64,000 nt of DNA, from the NCBI GenBank assembly GCA_024699855.1, contig JAMPIQ010000003.1, forward strand, positions 9,486,001-9,550,000, given 5' to 3'. Each line of letters opens with the position of its first letter. The first letter of the stretch is position 1. The notes below the pieces were generated by a model. It saw only the letters and a program-made list of their open reading frames with translations, did no database searches and had not been told where the DNA came from. Of the stretch, positions 10,649 through 21,782 are shown piece after piece. This DNA comes from Aphelenchoides besseyi. Its lineage: Eukaryota; Nematoda; Chromadorea; Rhabditida; Aphelenchoididae. The translations under genes were made by a program, and so were the position numbers.

Positions 10649-12807
10649 TTATGCAGTTGGGAACTCTAAAGTCTCGTTTACGTGCGCATCCAACTGACGT
10701 TTTATCGGATTCGGTTCCCCGACAAGATGCGGTCGATAACCGGGAGGTAGGCGGGGCAAAAGTGGACGTTTGTTTTGTGTTGGTACAACGATCGTTTCGT
10801 CGGCACCAGAAACATCGCTTGGTTTTATTGCGCTTTGAACGGGAGCCAATGTTACTCTTTCTGCTGCGGGACTTGATGTCACGTTTGAAGCCGGTCGAGG
10901 TGAAGTACGAACTCGTGAAAATCCGACTCTTCGTTCTTTCACATCGTGGACCTAGAATACTACAGCCATCGAACATTGATCTTTTTCGTATTTTACTTGG
11001 CAGTATTGACGAATGAAGCTAAAATGAAAGAATTACAATGAAATGTGATCTTCTGTTCAAATGAATTATAGTCACGAGTTTGGCATGCTTCGAGAAATCG
11101 TTTTTGTTTGAAAGTAAGTTGATCCAAAATCGCCAAAGCAAACTCAATTTAAGCGAATTTCAAAAACTATTGTAATTTGTCCACTTAACTATCGCCCAGA
11201 AGCCAGAACTCAAACTTCGCGCTTCCCAACGCCAACGCACAGATTCCATTGGAGTTGGTATTGTCGATGATTAGATCTTTCGAGTGCATAGGGTACAAAC
11301 GACTGTCAATTTGAAAAGTGATCGTGAAGTCAGCAGTACAAGAAGCAAAATAAGCGCCATCGTGTGTGGTCGCTCCGATTGCATCGGCCAATTTCTGTAC
11401 ATCAGCAATCGGTCCCAAAATGAACGAAGTCCCTGAATTGAAGCGGGCAGTCAAACGTGATACTGCACGGGCAATTCAAAACATTTACAGGTCTGGAGAT
11501 TCAAGTTTTTGACTTAAAGCCACAAACTGCAAATGTCTTGTCTCGTCTATGTAACTTTCCTGTATCTGTGATACACTGAAATTTTCTTGTTAGCGTAAGT
11601 TGAAATCCAAAAAAACAGAGAAAAGTTCTTAACTTACTTTTACTGGTCCTATAGTAAATGCACCCGCAGTTATCGAATCCATCTGAAACTCAGATAAACT
11701 TTTTTGTATTAGTTGTCATTCGTACAGAAAATTCCCAATACATCGATTTTGCATTAACCGGCACCCAATGAATTTGGTCTTTGGCTTCGCAATTGTCTTC
11801 GTCGTATCCGCCGAATGTGATCTGACCTTAACACGGATGTATAGAAGTGATTTTTCTCGGGAGTTACCTCCTTGCTCACAAACTTCCGAATCACAGTCCG
11901 CAAAAAAAGCGGTGAAAATTGGTTCGTTAAAGATACCATCGCGTACTCCAAGAATGAAGATCGGAGTCGGATGATCGCCGTTCGAAAAAGAGAGACCTAA
12001 GATGCCGGTGTCAGAGAACGACATATCTTGACCAACGCCTTAAAATCGAATATAAACGTTTACAGTCTCTATAAGAGTTTCCTAACAAACCGAATGTAAC
12101 TTTGTTTTTATATTTCAGTTGCGGACTGTTGGGATCCCCGATCTACAGCAAGAAAAGAAAACTGAGTGACGGCAGCGACTTACCGCAAAATTGTCTTCGA
12201 AAAACCAACCACTTGCTTTACCGGTCCCGTACGTGATGTCAAATTGTCGAGTTGTGTTTCTCGATGTCGTCGAAATATTTGCGTCGTAAACGTTGGTTTG
12301 AGATACACAATTCGATGCCGACGCTCCGGATGACGTACAATCGCGACCTTAACGAATAAAACTATGAATACTTGGAGATACGTCACAATATAAAACGGTC
12401 TATTAACGACACATTAGCTTATTACCGGCAATCCATGTTATATCTGAGCCGCTGTCCACTTGAATTTCGAAGGTCTGTGGTGGGTTGCCGAGAGTTATCG
12501 TCGCTTTGTACCTTCAATACGCGAATTCAAACAACAGAAACATCATTCTTACCAAATGTTGTTGGTGTTTACAATTGATTCTTCGAAAGCGTCGTAAAAT
12601 CGCATTGCACGATTTGCTTGAACTAAACACCTGTGATTACGATTGTAAATTTAAGAGCTTACAACCATTCAACTTCGTTCCACTATCATCGCCGTTGTTT
12701 TTAGATTTGCCCTTCTTTAGACCCAATTTGAATTGGTCGCCTTCAAGTTGAAAGCACAAAAAACCGAGGAAAATAACTAAAACAATGAAGGTCTTCCTAC
12801 GGTACAT
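10649..12807 (-). CDS. Secreted aspartic protease (pepsin family A1) with C-terminal extension
   Basis: Twelve exons were joined by eye: 12663-12807, 12553-12622, 12426-12511, 12184-12347, 12091-12142, 11868-12038, 11726-11826, 11638-11682, 11560-11575 (16-nt microexon), 11189-11432, 10997-11018 and 10649-10951. They give about 472 aa. A hydrophobic leader (FIVLVIFLGFLCF) precedes the mature region. The catalytic motifs are VDSGSD in lobe 1 and CITDTGTS in lobe 2. The family C-terminus is WLLGDSFIRQYC then VHDVKERRVGF, followed by about 85 extra Pro/Arg-rich residues. Two introns are atypical. The one inside DTG|TS (11433-11559) starts GA, and the one at GD|SF (11019-11188) cannot be GT-AG in frame. 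Using GT-AG at the latter gives early termination. A paralogue lies divergently at 13,885. Confidence 0.85.
11433..11559 (-). other. Non-canonical intron (GA...AG) inside the second DTG motif
   Basis: 127 nt between GATACAG and GGACTTCG on the minus strand. CAGG occurs at both ends, so the cut point is ambiguous by a few bases, but no placement gives GT-AG while keeping the reading frame. The paralogous gene has the same intron in the same codon (14938-15083), and both begin with a similar G-R-A-A-G-T-T-A string. Canonical introns in this gene are about 40-75 nt. Confidence 0.65.
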
Positions 12808-13801
12808 CTCTTTAGCCGATCAACTAAAATCTGTTTCATAGTTTTTTGCAATTTTAGTTCAATTCACGCGATTATCGTAACAACAACTCTCTGCTCATCA
12901 GTCAACGTTTACGACTTTATTTGACTGTGGACAGCTGATGAGAATTCACTGACTGGAACATTTGCTCAAATAAACCAAATGGTTAACTTTTCGATTCTAA
13001 ACGAAACAAAGCAAATTCGAAATCACAAAGTTAGCGGGGGCAAAAGTCACGTATTCCCCAAACCAACTGTTCAAACAACTACAGAAACAAAGGAGTTGAC
13101 AGTGAACCAGAAAGTTCAAACAAGAATTGAAGTTATTTTTAGTCAGCACTTAGTACTTCAGCTACCGTAGATTTCTGTTGACAACGAAATGAAAACATTT
13201 CAAACAATTTGCTTTTTCTTAGCATCTACTCCAGGGTATTTATGCGAACAAGATGTCAATGAACGACCAATTAGCGGATTAAACAACTGTGATTATTATT
13301 GAAGTTCATAACAGAAATAAGAGATAATCACTAGTGTGGGCCGAATATCAGACATCAACAATTCATGACCAATGATTATCACAATGCAATGTAAACAACT
13401 TTTCTGCAGACTGTAGAAGTTTATATAACAAATTTAAAGTAGAAACCAATGGCAAGATAATTTATATCGCCTTAAACCGTTCGTCGACACTCTAATCTTT
13501 TCATTATCATGTGCGAAGTGTATTTGTCTTTTAGGACCAACAACTAAATATAATCTGCTTCGTCTGTGCTTTGTATTTTCAATTCTGTGTAATAATAACT
13601 TGGCATTTGAATGACCTAATACTTGATATTATACGATAAGCAACAAAGATCAAGATCGTCTGAAATCATTACCCAACTTTCTCAACTTTTAGAAGTCATG
13701 AACTTCAATTTGAAATGGGCGTTTTCTAATTTTTGTCTGATTGCCAACTTCATTCAACTAATGAACGGCTATTCAAACAACTTTCACTGTTCTTGAAATC
13801 G
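12808..13801. other. Divergent intergenic region between the two proteases
   Basis: About 1 kb of AT-rich DNA between the start codons of two divergent aspartic protease genes. It must contain both promoters. Only the TATA box of the plus-strand gene is obvious. Confidence 0.45.
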
Positions 13802-13809
13802 TATAAAAG
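13802..13809 (+). promoter_or_regulatory. TATA box of the plus-strand aspartic protease
   Basis: TATAAAAG, 76 bp upstream of the ATG at 13885, fits a core promoter with a short 5' leader. Secreted digestive proteases are often driven by strong TATA promoters; that link is inference. Confidence 0.6.
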
Positions 13810-13884
13810 CAAGGGCCAATAGCAAACTCGATATACTGCAATCGGTCTTGAGGCTTCTGACTGTTCTATTGGATAAATTCTAAA

Positions 13885-15441
13885 ATGTGGATTCAATTAA
13901 TGCTTTCCATCTTCTTGGCAGTTATTAGTCTCAGTCAAGCTGAAAAGTTTGTCATTCAATTGGAACGGATTAGTAAGCTTCCCGGAACAAAACGTAAGTT
14001 TGATACCTAAGTAACTTTATTTCATTTGTTTCAGCGACCAACAACACTCGTTACGTCGGTTTGGGTCGATTATTCGATCAATACGGACAAGCGGTCACGA
14101 ACACTCAGAACATTTGGTAAGTCTGTTTTGGATCGATACTAAATCAAGTTTTAAAGGTACAAAGGCGTCATCACCGTTGGCACACCTGCCCAGTCGTTCA
14201 ATGTTATGTGAGTTTGGATTGTCGAAGGCTCAATAAACGTTTCATAGGTTTGACACGGGTTCCGACTTATTATGGCTGCCAGCCCGCGGATGTACTTCTT
14301 CTGGTGCGGCAGTCACCAATTGTCGTGCACAAAATCCAGTTTACACCGCTTCGTCTTCATCAACCGCTCGTAACACCGGACAATCATTCTCGATTGCCTA
14401 TGGTCTTGGTTCAGCTCAGGGAACTTATTATCAAGATGTTTTTGCCGTTAGTATACAAGTCTCTACCCTATTAGCCACGATTTCTAGTTTGGTAGCCCCA
14501 ATGGTCGTCAGTTGAAATACCCGCAAGCAATAACGTTTGGAGCTGCGCAACAGATGACTTTCTTTGATGGTGAGTTCGGTTTTTTGAAGAAACCTTCAAA
14601 ACTACGACAAATAGAAATGCGACTGAAATTCCAGGCGGAATTTTTGGATTATCGTTTCCAATTTCTCGCAATCCGAATCCGATCTTCTATGAAGGGATTC
14701 GTCAACGAGTGTTCGATCAAGCCATGTTCACGGCCTATTTTGCGAACTGTCCAAGCACCGGAACCTGTCAGAACGGCGGCACAATCACTCTCGGCGGCTT
14801 CGACAGTCAGCACTGCAGTCGGAATTATAATTGGATCCCAGTCGTTGGAAATGGTCCCTACTGGCAATTCAATTTTCAAGGAATCAGTGCCGGTTCATAT
14901 TCTTTTAATCAAGCAGCATCGGCTATCACGGATACAGGGAAGTTATGTAGACAATAGCGATCATGTTATTCGAAACTCGACATTAAGTTTTACGATTCTA
15001 TAATTGCTTTTGTATGAAGTTTCCTCTTCAAGAAGCCGTTGAAAATACTATCTAATATGATTTGTAAATGGCTATTGTTGCAGGAACTAGCTACATTATC
15101 GGACCTCAAGCTCAAATTCAACAACTTGCCGCTGCAATCGGAGCACAAAATAGAAACGGAGCTTATTTTGCGAATTGCAATGCTCAATTCACCATCTACA
15201 TAACAATCAACGGCTATCGCTATTCAGTTCAAGCGTCTACGTTGATGATCCCATTGGGTGGTTCCAGTTGTCAATTGGCATTGAGCAGCGGAAATTTCGG
15301 TTTTTGGATCTTCGGTGCCGCCACAATTCGTAACTACTGCGTGGTTAGTTCGATCTTCAATTCCATCAAACATCCTTTGTTTAGGTTCATGACATTCAAA
15401 ATCGACGTGTGGCCTTTGCTCCAGTTCTCTCGCGCGGTTAA
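13885..15441 (+). CDS. Secreted aspartic protease (pepsin family A1)
   Basis: Eight exons (13885-13993, 14035-14116, 14157-14207, 14248-14446, 14488-14569, 14635-14937, 15084-15343, 15385-15441) give 380 aa in phase throughout. The signal peptide is LMLSIFLAVISLSQA. The first catalytic motif is FDTGSDLLWLP and the second is AITDTGTSYI. Other family marks are FGLSFP, GGTITLGGFD and the C-terminal IRNYCVVHDIQNRRVAFAP. Both catalytic aspartates are present, so it should be active, probably as a digestive (gut) or secreted enzyme. All introns are GT-AG (about 40-65 nt) except 14938-15083, which splits the glycine codon of DTG and starts GG. AATAAA follows near 15530. It is a divergent paralogue of the gene at 10,649-12,807 and lacks that gene's C-terminal extension. 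Confidence 0.92.
14938..15083 (+). other. Non-canonical intron (GG...AG) inside the second DTG motif
   Basis: 146 nt between GATACAG and GAACTAGC. CAGG is repeated at both borders. Removing it gives DTGTSYI; no GT-AG alternative preserves the frame, because the nearest GT (GTTATG) leads to a stop. It occupies exactly the same codon as 11433-11559 in the divergent paralogue, so it predates the duplication. It is about three times the length of the typical intron here. Confidence 0.7.
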
Positions 15442-15607
15442 GCAGTGGCTCGAACCCGTCAACTAAAATGTCTTTCCTTTTAACTGCCCGAATTCCCGTT
15501 GAACTCTCTTGTAAACAAATTAAAAGCAAAATAAAGACTTCTTGGTAAAAAAATGACGACAATGCAAATCAGCAACTTGATTGACTATTCTATAGGCTTT
15601 AATGACG

Positions 15608-16175
15608 AGCCTCTTTTCGAGTATGTTTACGATTCCAATTCTGCTCTCGATAAATTTCAGTTCTCCAAACTTTCAACATTTTATTTTCACATGCTCGTTA
15701 ACAAGTGTGCAAAATTGCAAATGACCATCATCAACAGGAAGAGCTACAGAAATGTTTGCAATTTTGAGCGATTTTTGACAAATTCTTTGGCTTTGGAGTG
15801 CTCTCATTTCTCTCTCAGTTGTCCGATGGCTACAAGTTTGGACACGTTAGATAGTCAGTCTTTCGGGCTTTCTGATGGTACAATATGAGCGTAGGTTGTT
15901 GCCCAACTCTCCGAGATACATCGATCGGCGCGATGGACGTGTCATACAAGGGAATGGGGGGTGTTGTGTATTTTGGCTCATTGGCTGATTGGATTCCGCT
16001 CATATTCACAGGGTTTAGAGTTCAGTAAGGGTTGTTGTTGTTCTGTTAATCACACGCGCTCATAGTTACTAATTGATGAGTTACAGTCAATGGAAGGTGG
16101 TTTCCCAGAAGCCGATGTCTGGCAGTTGGCATTCTTGACTGTTATATCTTCAGTTGATCCACTTTTGTTAACTAC
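15608..16175 (+). repeat. Dispersed repeat family R1, copy 2
   Basis: Core at 15,904-16,027, identical over 124 nt to copies 1 and 3. It carries an uninterrupted 111-codon ORF (15,553-15,888) that starts outside the element and ends SQSFGLSDGTI just before the core. A related reading frame exists in copy 3 but not in copy 1. Downstream the copies share a block that reads MEGGFPEADVWQLAFL in one frame. Whether any of this is translated cannot be decided here. Confidence 0.85.
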
Positions 16176-16599
16176 ATCAGATTACTTTATAAAATTGTTT
16201 TACACTATTCTATCCAACCATTCAAGCAATGTGAAATTGAAGCTCTTAGAAAGAAGTCGTTTTCACAATTCACTTCTGATTAGAAAGAACTGCAGCCAAA
16301 CAGAAGCACTGGAAGCCAACTACTAGTCAACGAAACTCCCCCACTACAAATTGTGTTGCCATGCTAATATGATGATTAAATGCGTCCAACAAAAAGAATT
16401 ACCGGAAGTGATTTCTCGCAAGCATCTTTGCGTTGTCACTCCAACTCGTTTATCATTTGCTGCTCAAGCCAACCATTTAGTTTGTATGGTTTTGCCATGA
16501 ATCCAACAGTCAAAAAGAGTTAGTGGATGGTGTGAAGAATATGCAAATTAAAACCGAGTGAGTTGAATTCACGCAACTTCAGAAATCATTTTCATTTCG

Positions 16600-17510
16600 T
16601 TTTTTCTCCAGATCTTCACAGTTTTCTATGGCGACGTACTTGTGCAAGGAATTCAAGCACGTAGCCGTGTTTTCCCGCAGTACTACTGTTGGATGGACGT
16701 CTAATCGATTCATTCAAATATCGACTATGACCTCGACCCGCGTCTTTGCACCAGTTCGCCTCGTCTCCAAGGAACTCCAAAATTTCCACAAAAGGGAGCT
16801 GGCAATCTACTTCCACGAAGTTTGAGAAATGGCTGTAGGTCTAATCACCAAATCGATTACTTTTGATCATTTTTAGTTTGTTGCTAATACTTGGATTCGC
16901 TTATCAGTCAGCGACCTTAAGATCTAATTCTCGGACATCAAGATTTGCAAAGATTATTATGACGATCTTATCGATCGTGGATTCGCTCATTTGAGGTAAC
17001 TCATGATGCTTGCTGATTACCTTTTTCGATTTCCAGTCAAAACGATCACTGGAGATCGGAGTTCGGACCTCAACGCGATGGCCATTTGATAAGTTCCCAT
17101 CAAATTGCGAGTTGATTGTATCTGTTGAGATTATGATAAATGTTCAAAAAGTTCGTTGAATTATGATACAACAAAACAAACCCACGTTTTCAGTGTGATC
17201 ACCGCTGAAGTTGATGAACGTCGATTACCATTAGGACTACTGAAGTTCAAAGGTGACGGTGATCACTCTGTTTTGGCTCCTACTTCGAGTTTATCAAAGA
17301 ATTGAAAGCGAAGCAAAAAGATGGTAAATCTTGCAAAGTGTCCAAAATTCGAACTTGCCAATAAGTCAACTTGGAATTTGAACTTATTTAGTGACTGCTC
17401 GTCGTAGTGATGTGCGGATTTTGGAATACGAACAGCTAATCATACCAAAACTTATGAATTCACAATCATCTGCGGATAGTGCAGTTGTTTATTGAAAGTA
17501 TGTACATAGA
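16600..17510 (+). pseudogene. Decayed unrecognised gene
   Basis: Several exon-like pieces on the plus strand share good codon-like composition but are broken. Piece one (about 16612-16840) reads FTVFYGDVLVQGIQ and, after an in-frame TAA, NIDYDLDPRLC in the same frame. Piece two (about 16940-17095, with an intron) reads KICKDYYDDLIDRGFAHL and SQNDHWRSEFGPQ. Piece three (about 17195-17325) reads VITAEVDERRLPLGLLKFKG and then needs a one-base shift to read YFEFIKELKAKQKD. Piece four ends DSAVVY and TGA (about 17496). One stop and one frameshift argue for a pseudogene. The family is unknown. Confidence 0.5.
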
Positions 17511-17517
17511 TGCTAAC

Positions 17518-19061
17518 TTAACGACCAAATAGTTGCTTCAAGGTGAAGTTCTGTTTTGCAACGTGAAACCGCCGACGCTTCAAACTGCCGGTCAACAACA
17601 TTTCGGCTTGAAGCGATTTGCCGTTGCCAAGAGGAATCTCAGCGTTAAACAAATTTGGACTTAAAAACGAGTCAATGCGAGCCAGTGGAGAGTCGTCGTT
17701 GTACACTTCAGCAAACACCCGAGATAGATCGATCTGAAACAATACTATAAGATATTTAAAATTTTTTACCTGATGATCGAATCGCAGGGTCACTACAAGA
17801 TCGAATGTCAGAATGTCCAGATTTTCTGCATCGAATGCTCTAACAACCAATTGAGCCCAATGTCTCAAATACCGAAGTTGAGACTTAAGTTCTGATCCAT
17901 CAGACTAAAAATCGTTTAGAGTTCATTTCGTGTTTTAAAGTTTGTTACCGCGTTTCGCGGTGTTATAAACGTTTGGCCGCGTAATTTGATTTTCTCAAGG
18001 TTCGGCAATTTGCGATGAAAATTGCGAACGGCAATTTCGTAGTTGGGAATCACAGAATCATTCTTTGGCATTGTCAGTTGAACATAGAAAAGGCGTTTGG
18101 ATTGGAAAGCATCCAGAGGCAGAACCTCGGCGTTATACTCGTAGGACTCAATCTTATGAACATCCGCTGAAAACACGAATAAGTTTACAGTTGAATGAGA
18201 CGTACAATCGTGGCACACAAACAACTTACCTTCATCTTCAACAGGTTTTGTTTCACAGCTCGCCGAATTCAAACTTCGTCTTCCGCTCGGTCTTCTTGAT
18301 AAATGACCCGACAAATCCATAGATAAAGTCGCTTCTCCATTGCCTAAACCCAATGGAAACTTGACGTCACAGTTGAAAGAAATGCGACAGAAGTCCATGG
18401 ACAACGGAGTCTCTTGACCGAACGTTTCGTTCATTATACGTTGAAGTGGAACCTAAAATCCGAATCAAATGGAATGCCAAAATTAACATACGGTATCTTC
18501 GAATCCTAAAGTCGCGTATAATTCAAATTCAACGATTCGAATTTTTTGTTGATAGAACGCGTGAACCAAAGCGTTCAGCCATCGCTGCACGAACATCAAT
18601 TCACTTCGCAGTTCTTCTTCGTCGGTCTGCAAGACAACATGAATGATGTTGCTCTGTGGCTATTTACCGAAGTATTAGACGAATACTCATAGTCCGCAAC
18701 TATGGAAACATACTTTATGTAAGGAAATTGTTCTCTGAAGCGAGACGTTGAAATCTCGTAGAAATCTTCAACTTCGACGGTTCCATTGCCAATTCGATCA
18801 AACTGCGGGACTGAAAGACCGCGCAATCGTAGGAATTTGGCGGGATGATTTTCGGAACTAACTACCAAATTCCGATTGCAAAAGTATTCCTGTAGACGAA
18901 GTTCTTCTGAAAACCAGAAGGTCAGTTTGGTTGTTTGGACCAACATACCCGGAATCTCATCTGATCTCACAATCGAAAAAGAAAAAAGAAGAAAAAACGT
19001 TGGAGCTATAATGAAAGGTTCGATGCTTTCAGATGATTGACTTACCAAGAAAACTGTTCAT
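17518..19061 (-). CDS. Secreted protein with two copies of an unrecognised domain
   Basis: About nine exons with 38-65-nt GT-AG introns give roughly 420 aa. It starts MNSFLAPTFFLLFSFSIVRS, a signal peptide. Two related halves follow. Half A has FYEISTSRFREQFPYIK, then FVQRWLNALVHAFYQQKIRI and a CDVKFPLGLGNGEATLSMDL strand. Half B has YEIAVRNFHRKLPNLEKIKL, RG, then LRHWAQLVVRAFDAENLDIL and AEIPLGNGKSLQAEMLL. The common pattern is a helix, a leucine-rich LxKLRLRG-like strand, a second helix with a central W, and a G-N-G turn. The same pattern occurs once at 45,240-46,317. I do not recognise the family. Confidence 0.8.
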
Positions 19062-20010
19062 TTCAATCGACCAGATTTCGGAATTAAAAGAGAACCAGCG
19101 ATCCAAGAGCTTCCAACGGTGAAAGCTTAAAAATGACCACTAGCTCACTGCTCTCAATTATTTCAACAAAACGGTTATCGTCACGTTATGTCACGGCCTC
19201 GAGAACGCGAGTCGGCACTTCCGTTCCAGCACGGTTAATTTTCTGCTAAATGCGGTGAAGGTCAACGAGCGTGAAGAAACGAACGAGTGGGCGATCAAAT
19301 TGAATGACCGTCATAAAATTTAAAATACAAGGTAACGCGTGTACGTGAGGTCAGACCTTATGGCAGTTTCTTTGATCAAAAGTCTGCACATCTTGTGGTC
19401 AGAATGACCGTTGAAGTGGACCAAAAGTCTAAAGCCAATAAAAACGGTAATCCCGCAGTTTCAAAGTTGCCTGCTGTGATCTTATCGCGTCGATTGCTTT
19501 GAGCGTATAAAACGTTTCAAATTGTTCAAAATTTGTTTCGCTCCGCAATAAGTTAGCAGCGAAATGTCGTTGGGTCATAATCGATCATTCACAGCTGTGC
19601 CCTGAGCTTGGATTAAACTTTCTGTTTTGAAGTCGAAGAGATTTAAATTCGGGTTCTTTACGATGCAATGAATTATAATTAGGTCATGAAACATTATAGC
19701 AATCGAAGTTATTTTACTTTAGTTTTTCATCCTTTTCATATTATCAACATATTGTCGATTCGGAATTTGAATTCTTAAACAACGTCGCTTTGAAATTCAG
19801 AAGGACAGTGGAAGCTGTGAACAGAACAGGACAAACAGTCGAACGCACTTTTGAAGCATAAATTAGTAGACGGAATAATCGAGAGGTGGATTGGAACGTC
19901 CCATAAAAAGCGGGGAAATGATTGTGGAATGCTGAGAAAATTCGGTTTTTTGGTTTGGACCGAAAGCTACCGAACAGTTTGGGAGCTGATTGTCCTTCGA
20001 CTAACAACTA
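19062..20010. other. Divergent intergenic region
   Basis: About 950 bp between divergent genes. A TATAAAA at 19506-19512 lies about 57 bp upstream of an ATG (19563) that opens only a 13-codon ORF, so this may be a core promoter with an upstream ORF or an untranslated transcript. Nothing else is recognised. Confidence 0.4.
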
Positions 20011-21117
20011 ATGGGTTGTTTTGTTTCTGTTACCTTACTCATAGTTCTTTTAATCTTCTTCGTTCATGGATGTCGTGATAACCGCGGGAAAAGTATAAGG
20101 GCGGAAGTTGAATACGTAAACTCGACTGTCAATTGCTGTTCTGACGATGTTTGTTGCAGTTGGACGAACAAGGACTGTTCTTCATGAAATGCACGAAAAC
20201 AAACGGAAGTTGGAAGAATGTGGGAGTTGCGTGTAAAATCAAAAGTGGCGAAAGAATCGAGATAGGAAATCAGTTGATCAAAGACGATTTGATTCATCGG
20301 TTTGCTTTCAATATCAACCTTCAACTTCTCTGTATTTAGATGTTGGCTTTCGGCCGATGATTCGATTCACTACGACTACGCAAATTCGAAGAACATTACG
20401 GAAAGCAAAGGATACAACGATCCGAATGGAAAATGCGAAGACACGGATGGGCAGATCTATCGATATGGTGATCAATTTGTGAGCTGTTTGTTTGGGTTTG
20501 TAACCTCTGATTGATCGTAGGTGAGTGCGGACAAAAATTTTTTGATGTTGTGCACTGGAGATGCCAAAAATTATTGGCTTAGGGCCATTTTTTGTTTAAC
20601 AAAAGACGGGTTGAAGATGAAAAGTGGAGAATACGCGGAAAGAGGAGATTACATTTACAAGTCGGTTTGCTTTCAAGAATTTTTTAAAACTTTGTTAGCT
20701 GTACAAACAGTGAAAATGGTCATGGATTGAAATTGCTGACTGGAGAGTTGGGAGATGGGAAGCCACAGAAACAACTCAAATCATCAGTTGACCAGTGTTT
20801 CGATAAGAACAAAAACTTTCTGAATGGCAAACAGTTTGTAAGCTGAAAACATCTAGGAACTGTTGACTACTTACTGTTTCAGATTATTGGTCAGTTCGTC
20901 ATGAGTTGTATGGAAACTGCAAACAATTACATCATCTCACCAACTGCCTGTATTATCAAAGATGGAACTCGTCTGGAGAAAAATAACGAAGTGATACGTG
21001 GGAAGTACAAACACAAGTAGATTTGAGATTTTAATGGAAACCGTTCAACTAACTTGCAGATGTGAAACGAAAAAGAATGGAGCTCTTGAATCAATTCGTT
21101 TGCCAATATCGCAGTAA
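20011..21117 (+). CDS. Secreted MIG-18-like protein, three fibronectin-I-like modules
   Basis: Signal peptide MGCFVSVTLLIVLLIFFVHG. Six exons follow (GT-AG introns 40-50 nt; boundaries read as GTAAAC, GTTTGC, GTGAGC, GTCGGT, GTAAGC and GTAGAT donors). Three modules follow the pattern C-D-x-x-G-x-x-Y...F-x-x-C...C...G...C. Module 1 has LFFMKCTKTNGSW and ACKIKSGERI; module 2 has CEDTDGQIYRYGDQF and FLMLCTGD; module 3 has CFDKNKNFLNGKQF and FVMSCMETANNY. This matches the 'abnormal cell migration protein 18-like' extracellular module of nematodes. MIG-18 acts in the gonadal basement membrane to guide cell migration. Whether this protein does the same is unknown. It ends at TAA 21115-21117. Confidence 0.75.
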
Positions 21118-21408
21118 TTGTAAAAGTTGCTAGTTGTATTCTTTGTGTTTCGCACTTTCATTTTAAAAGTAACATGAGTTTTATGATGTGAGATTCGCTT
21201 TTGTAGTCCATTTGAATGGAATGTAAAGAATAATAAATGCTTTTCTATTACCGACAACTACGATGCGGCAAGTCACATCAAATCTCTAAAAGTGTTAATG
21301 AACATTTTGTTAAACGTAAACGGCTGAACTTATTAAAGTAAACCATTGATTTAAGACTAAAACAAAGCAAAAACTCAATAGTTTGTTATAAAAATTTAAC
21401 AAAAGAAT

Positions 21409-21490
21409 TGCCCACTATCAGGATTGATCTGATGACCTTCTGTTGACACGATTGTACGAGACAGACGCTCTGCCACTGAGCTAAACGGGC
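21409..21490 (-). tRNA. tRNA-Thr (CGT) with a 10-nt intron
   Basis: Read on the minus strand. The acceptor stem pairs GCCCGTT with AGTGGGC, with A as discriminator. The D-arm is GCTC/GAGC. The anticodon stem pairs TCTGT with ACAGA, and the T-arm pairs ATCAG with CTGAT around ATCAATC. The anticodon loop is CT-CGT-A followed by a 10-nt insert (CAATCGTGTC) before A38, the normal site for a nuclear tRNA intron after position 37. Without the insert the tRNA is 72 nt. All stems are intact, so it is probably functional. Confidence 0.85.
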
Positions 21491-21782
21491 ACACACGACG
21501 GGCGAACATAAAGAGCCTCAATAGCGGTGAGCACTTTGCCCGTTTGCTTGAGAACCACACGGAAAAGTAATGAGAGTGACGATCACTTTAAGAACTGTAA
21601 TAACGATTGGGAAGTTTAACTGTGTAATTAAACTTCAGAATTTATCTACACTGTTTGTCTAGCAATCTCTTCTTGATGTACCACCAACTGATGAGGTCAA
21701 CAACTTTATTGTTTAAGAAATGAGGTAACAAAAGATGTCCACTGTTATGTACAAACTTCTTGTTTACACGACAACTGTAAGT

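Noticed and set aside
10644..10976. Independent gene on the minus strand at 10.65-10.95 kb
   Set aside because: Its sequence VHDVKERRVGF is the aspartic protease C-terminus, so it is the last exon of the upstream gene.
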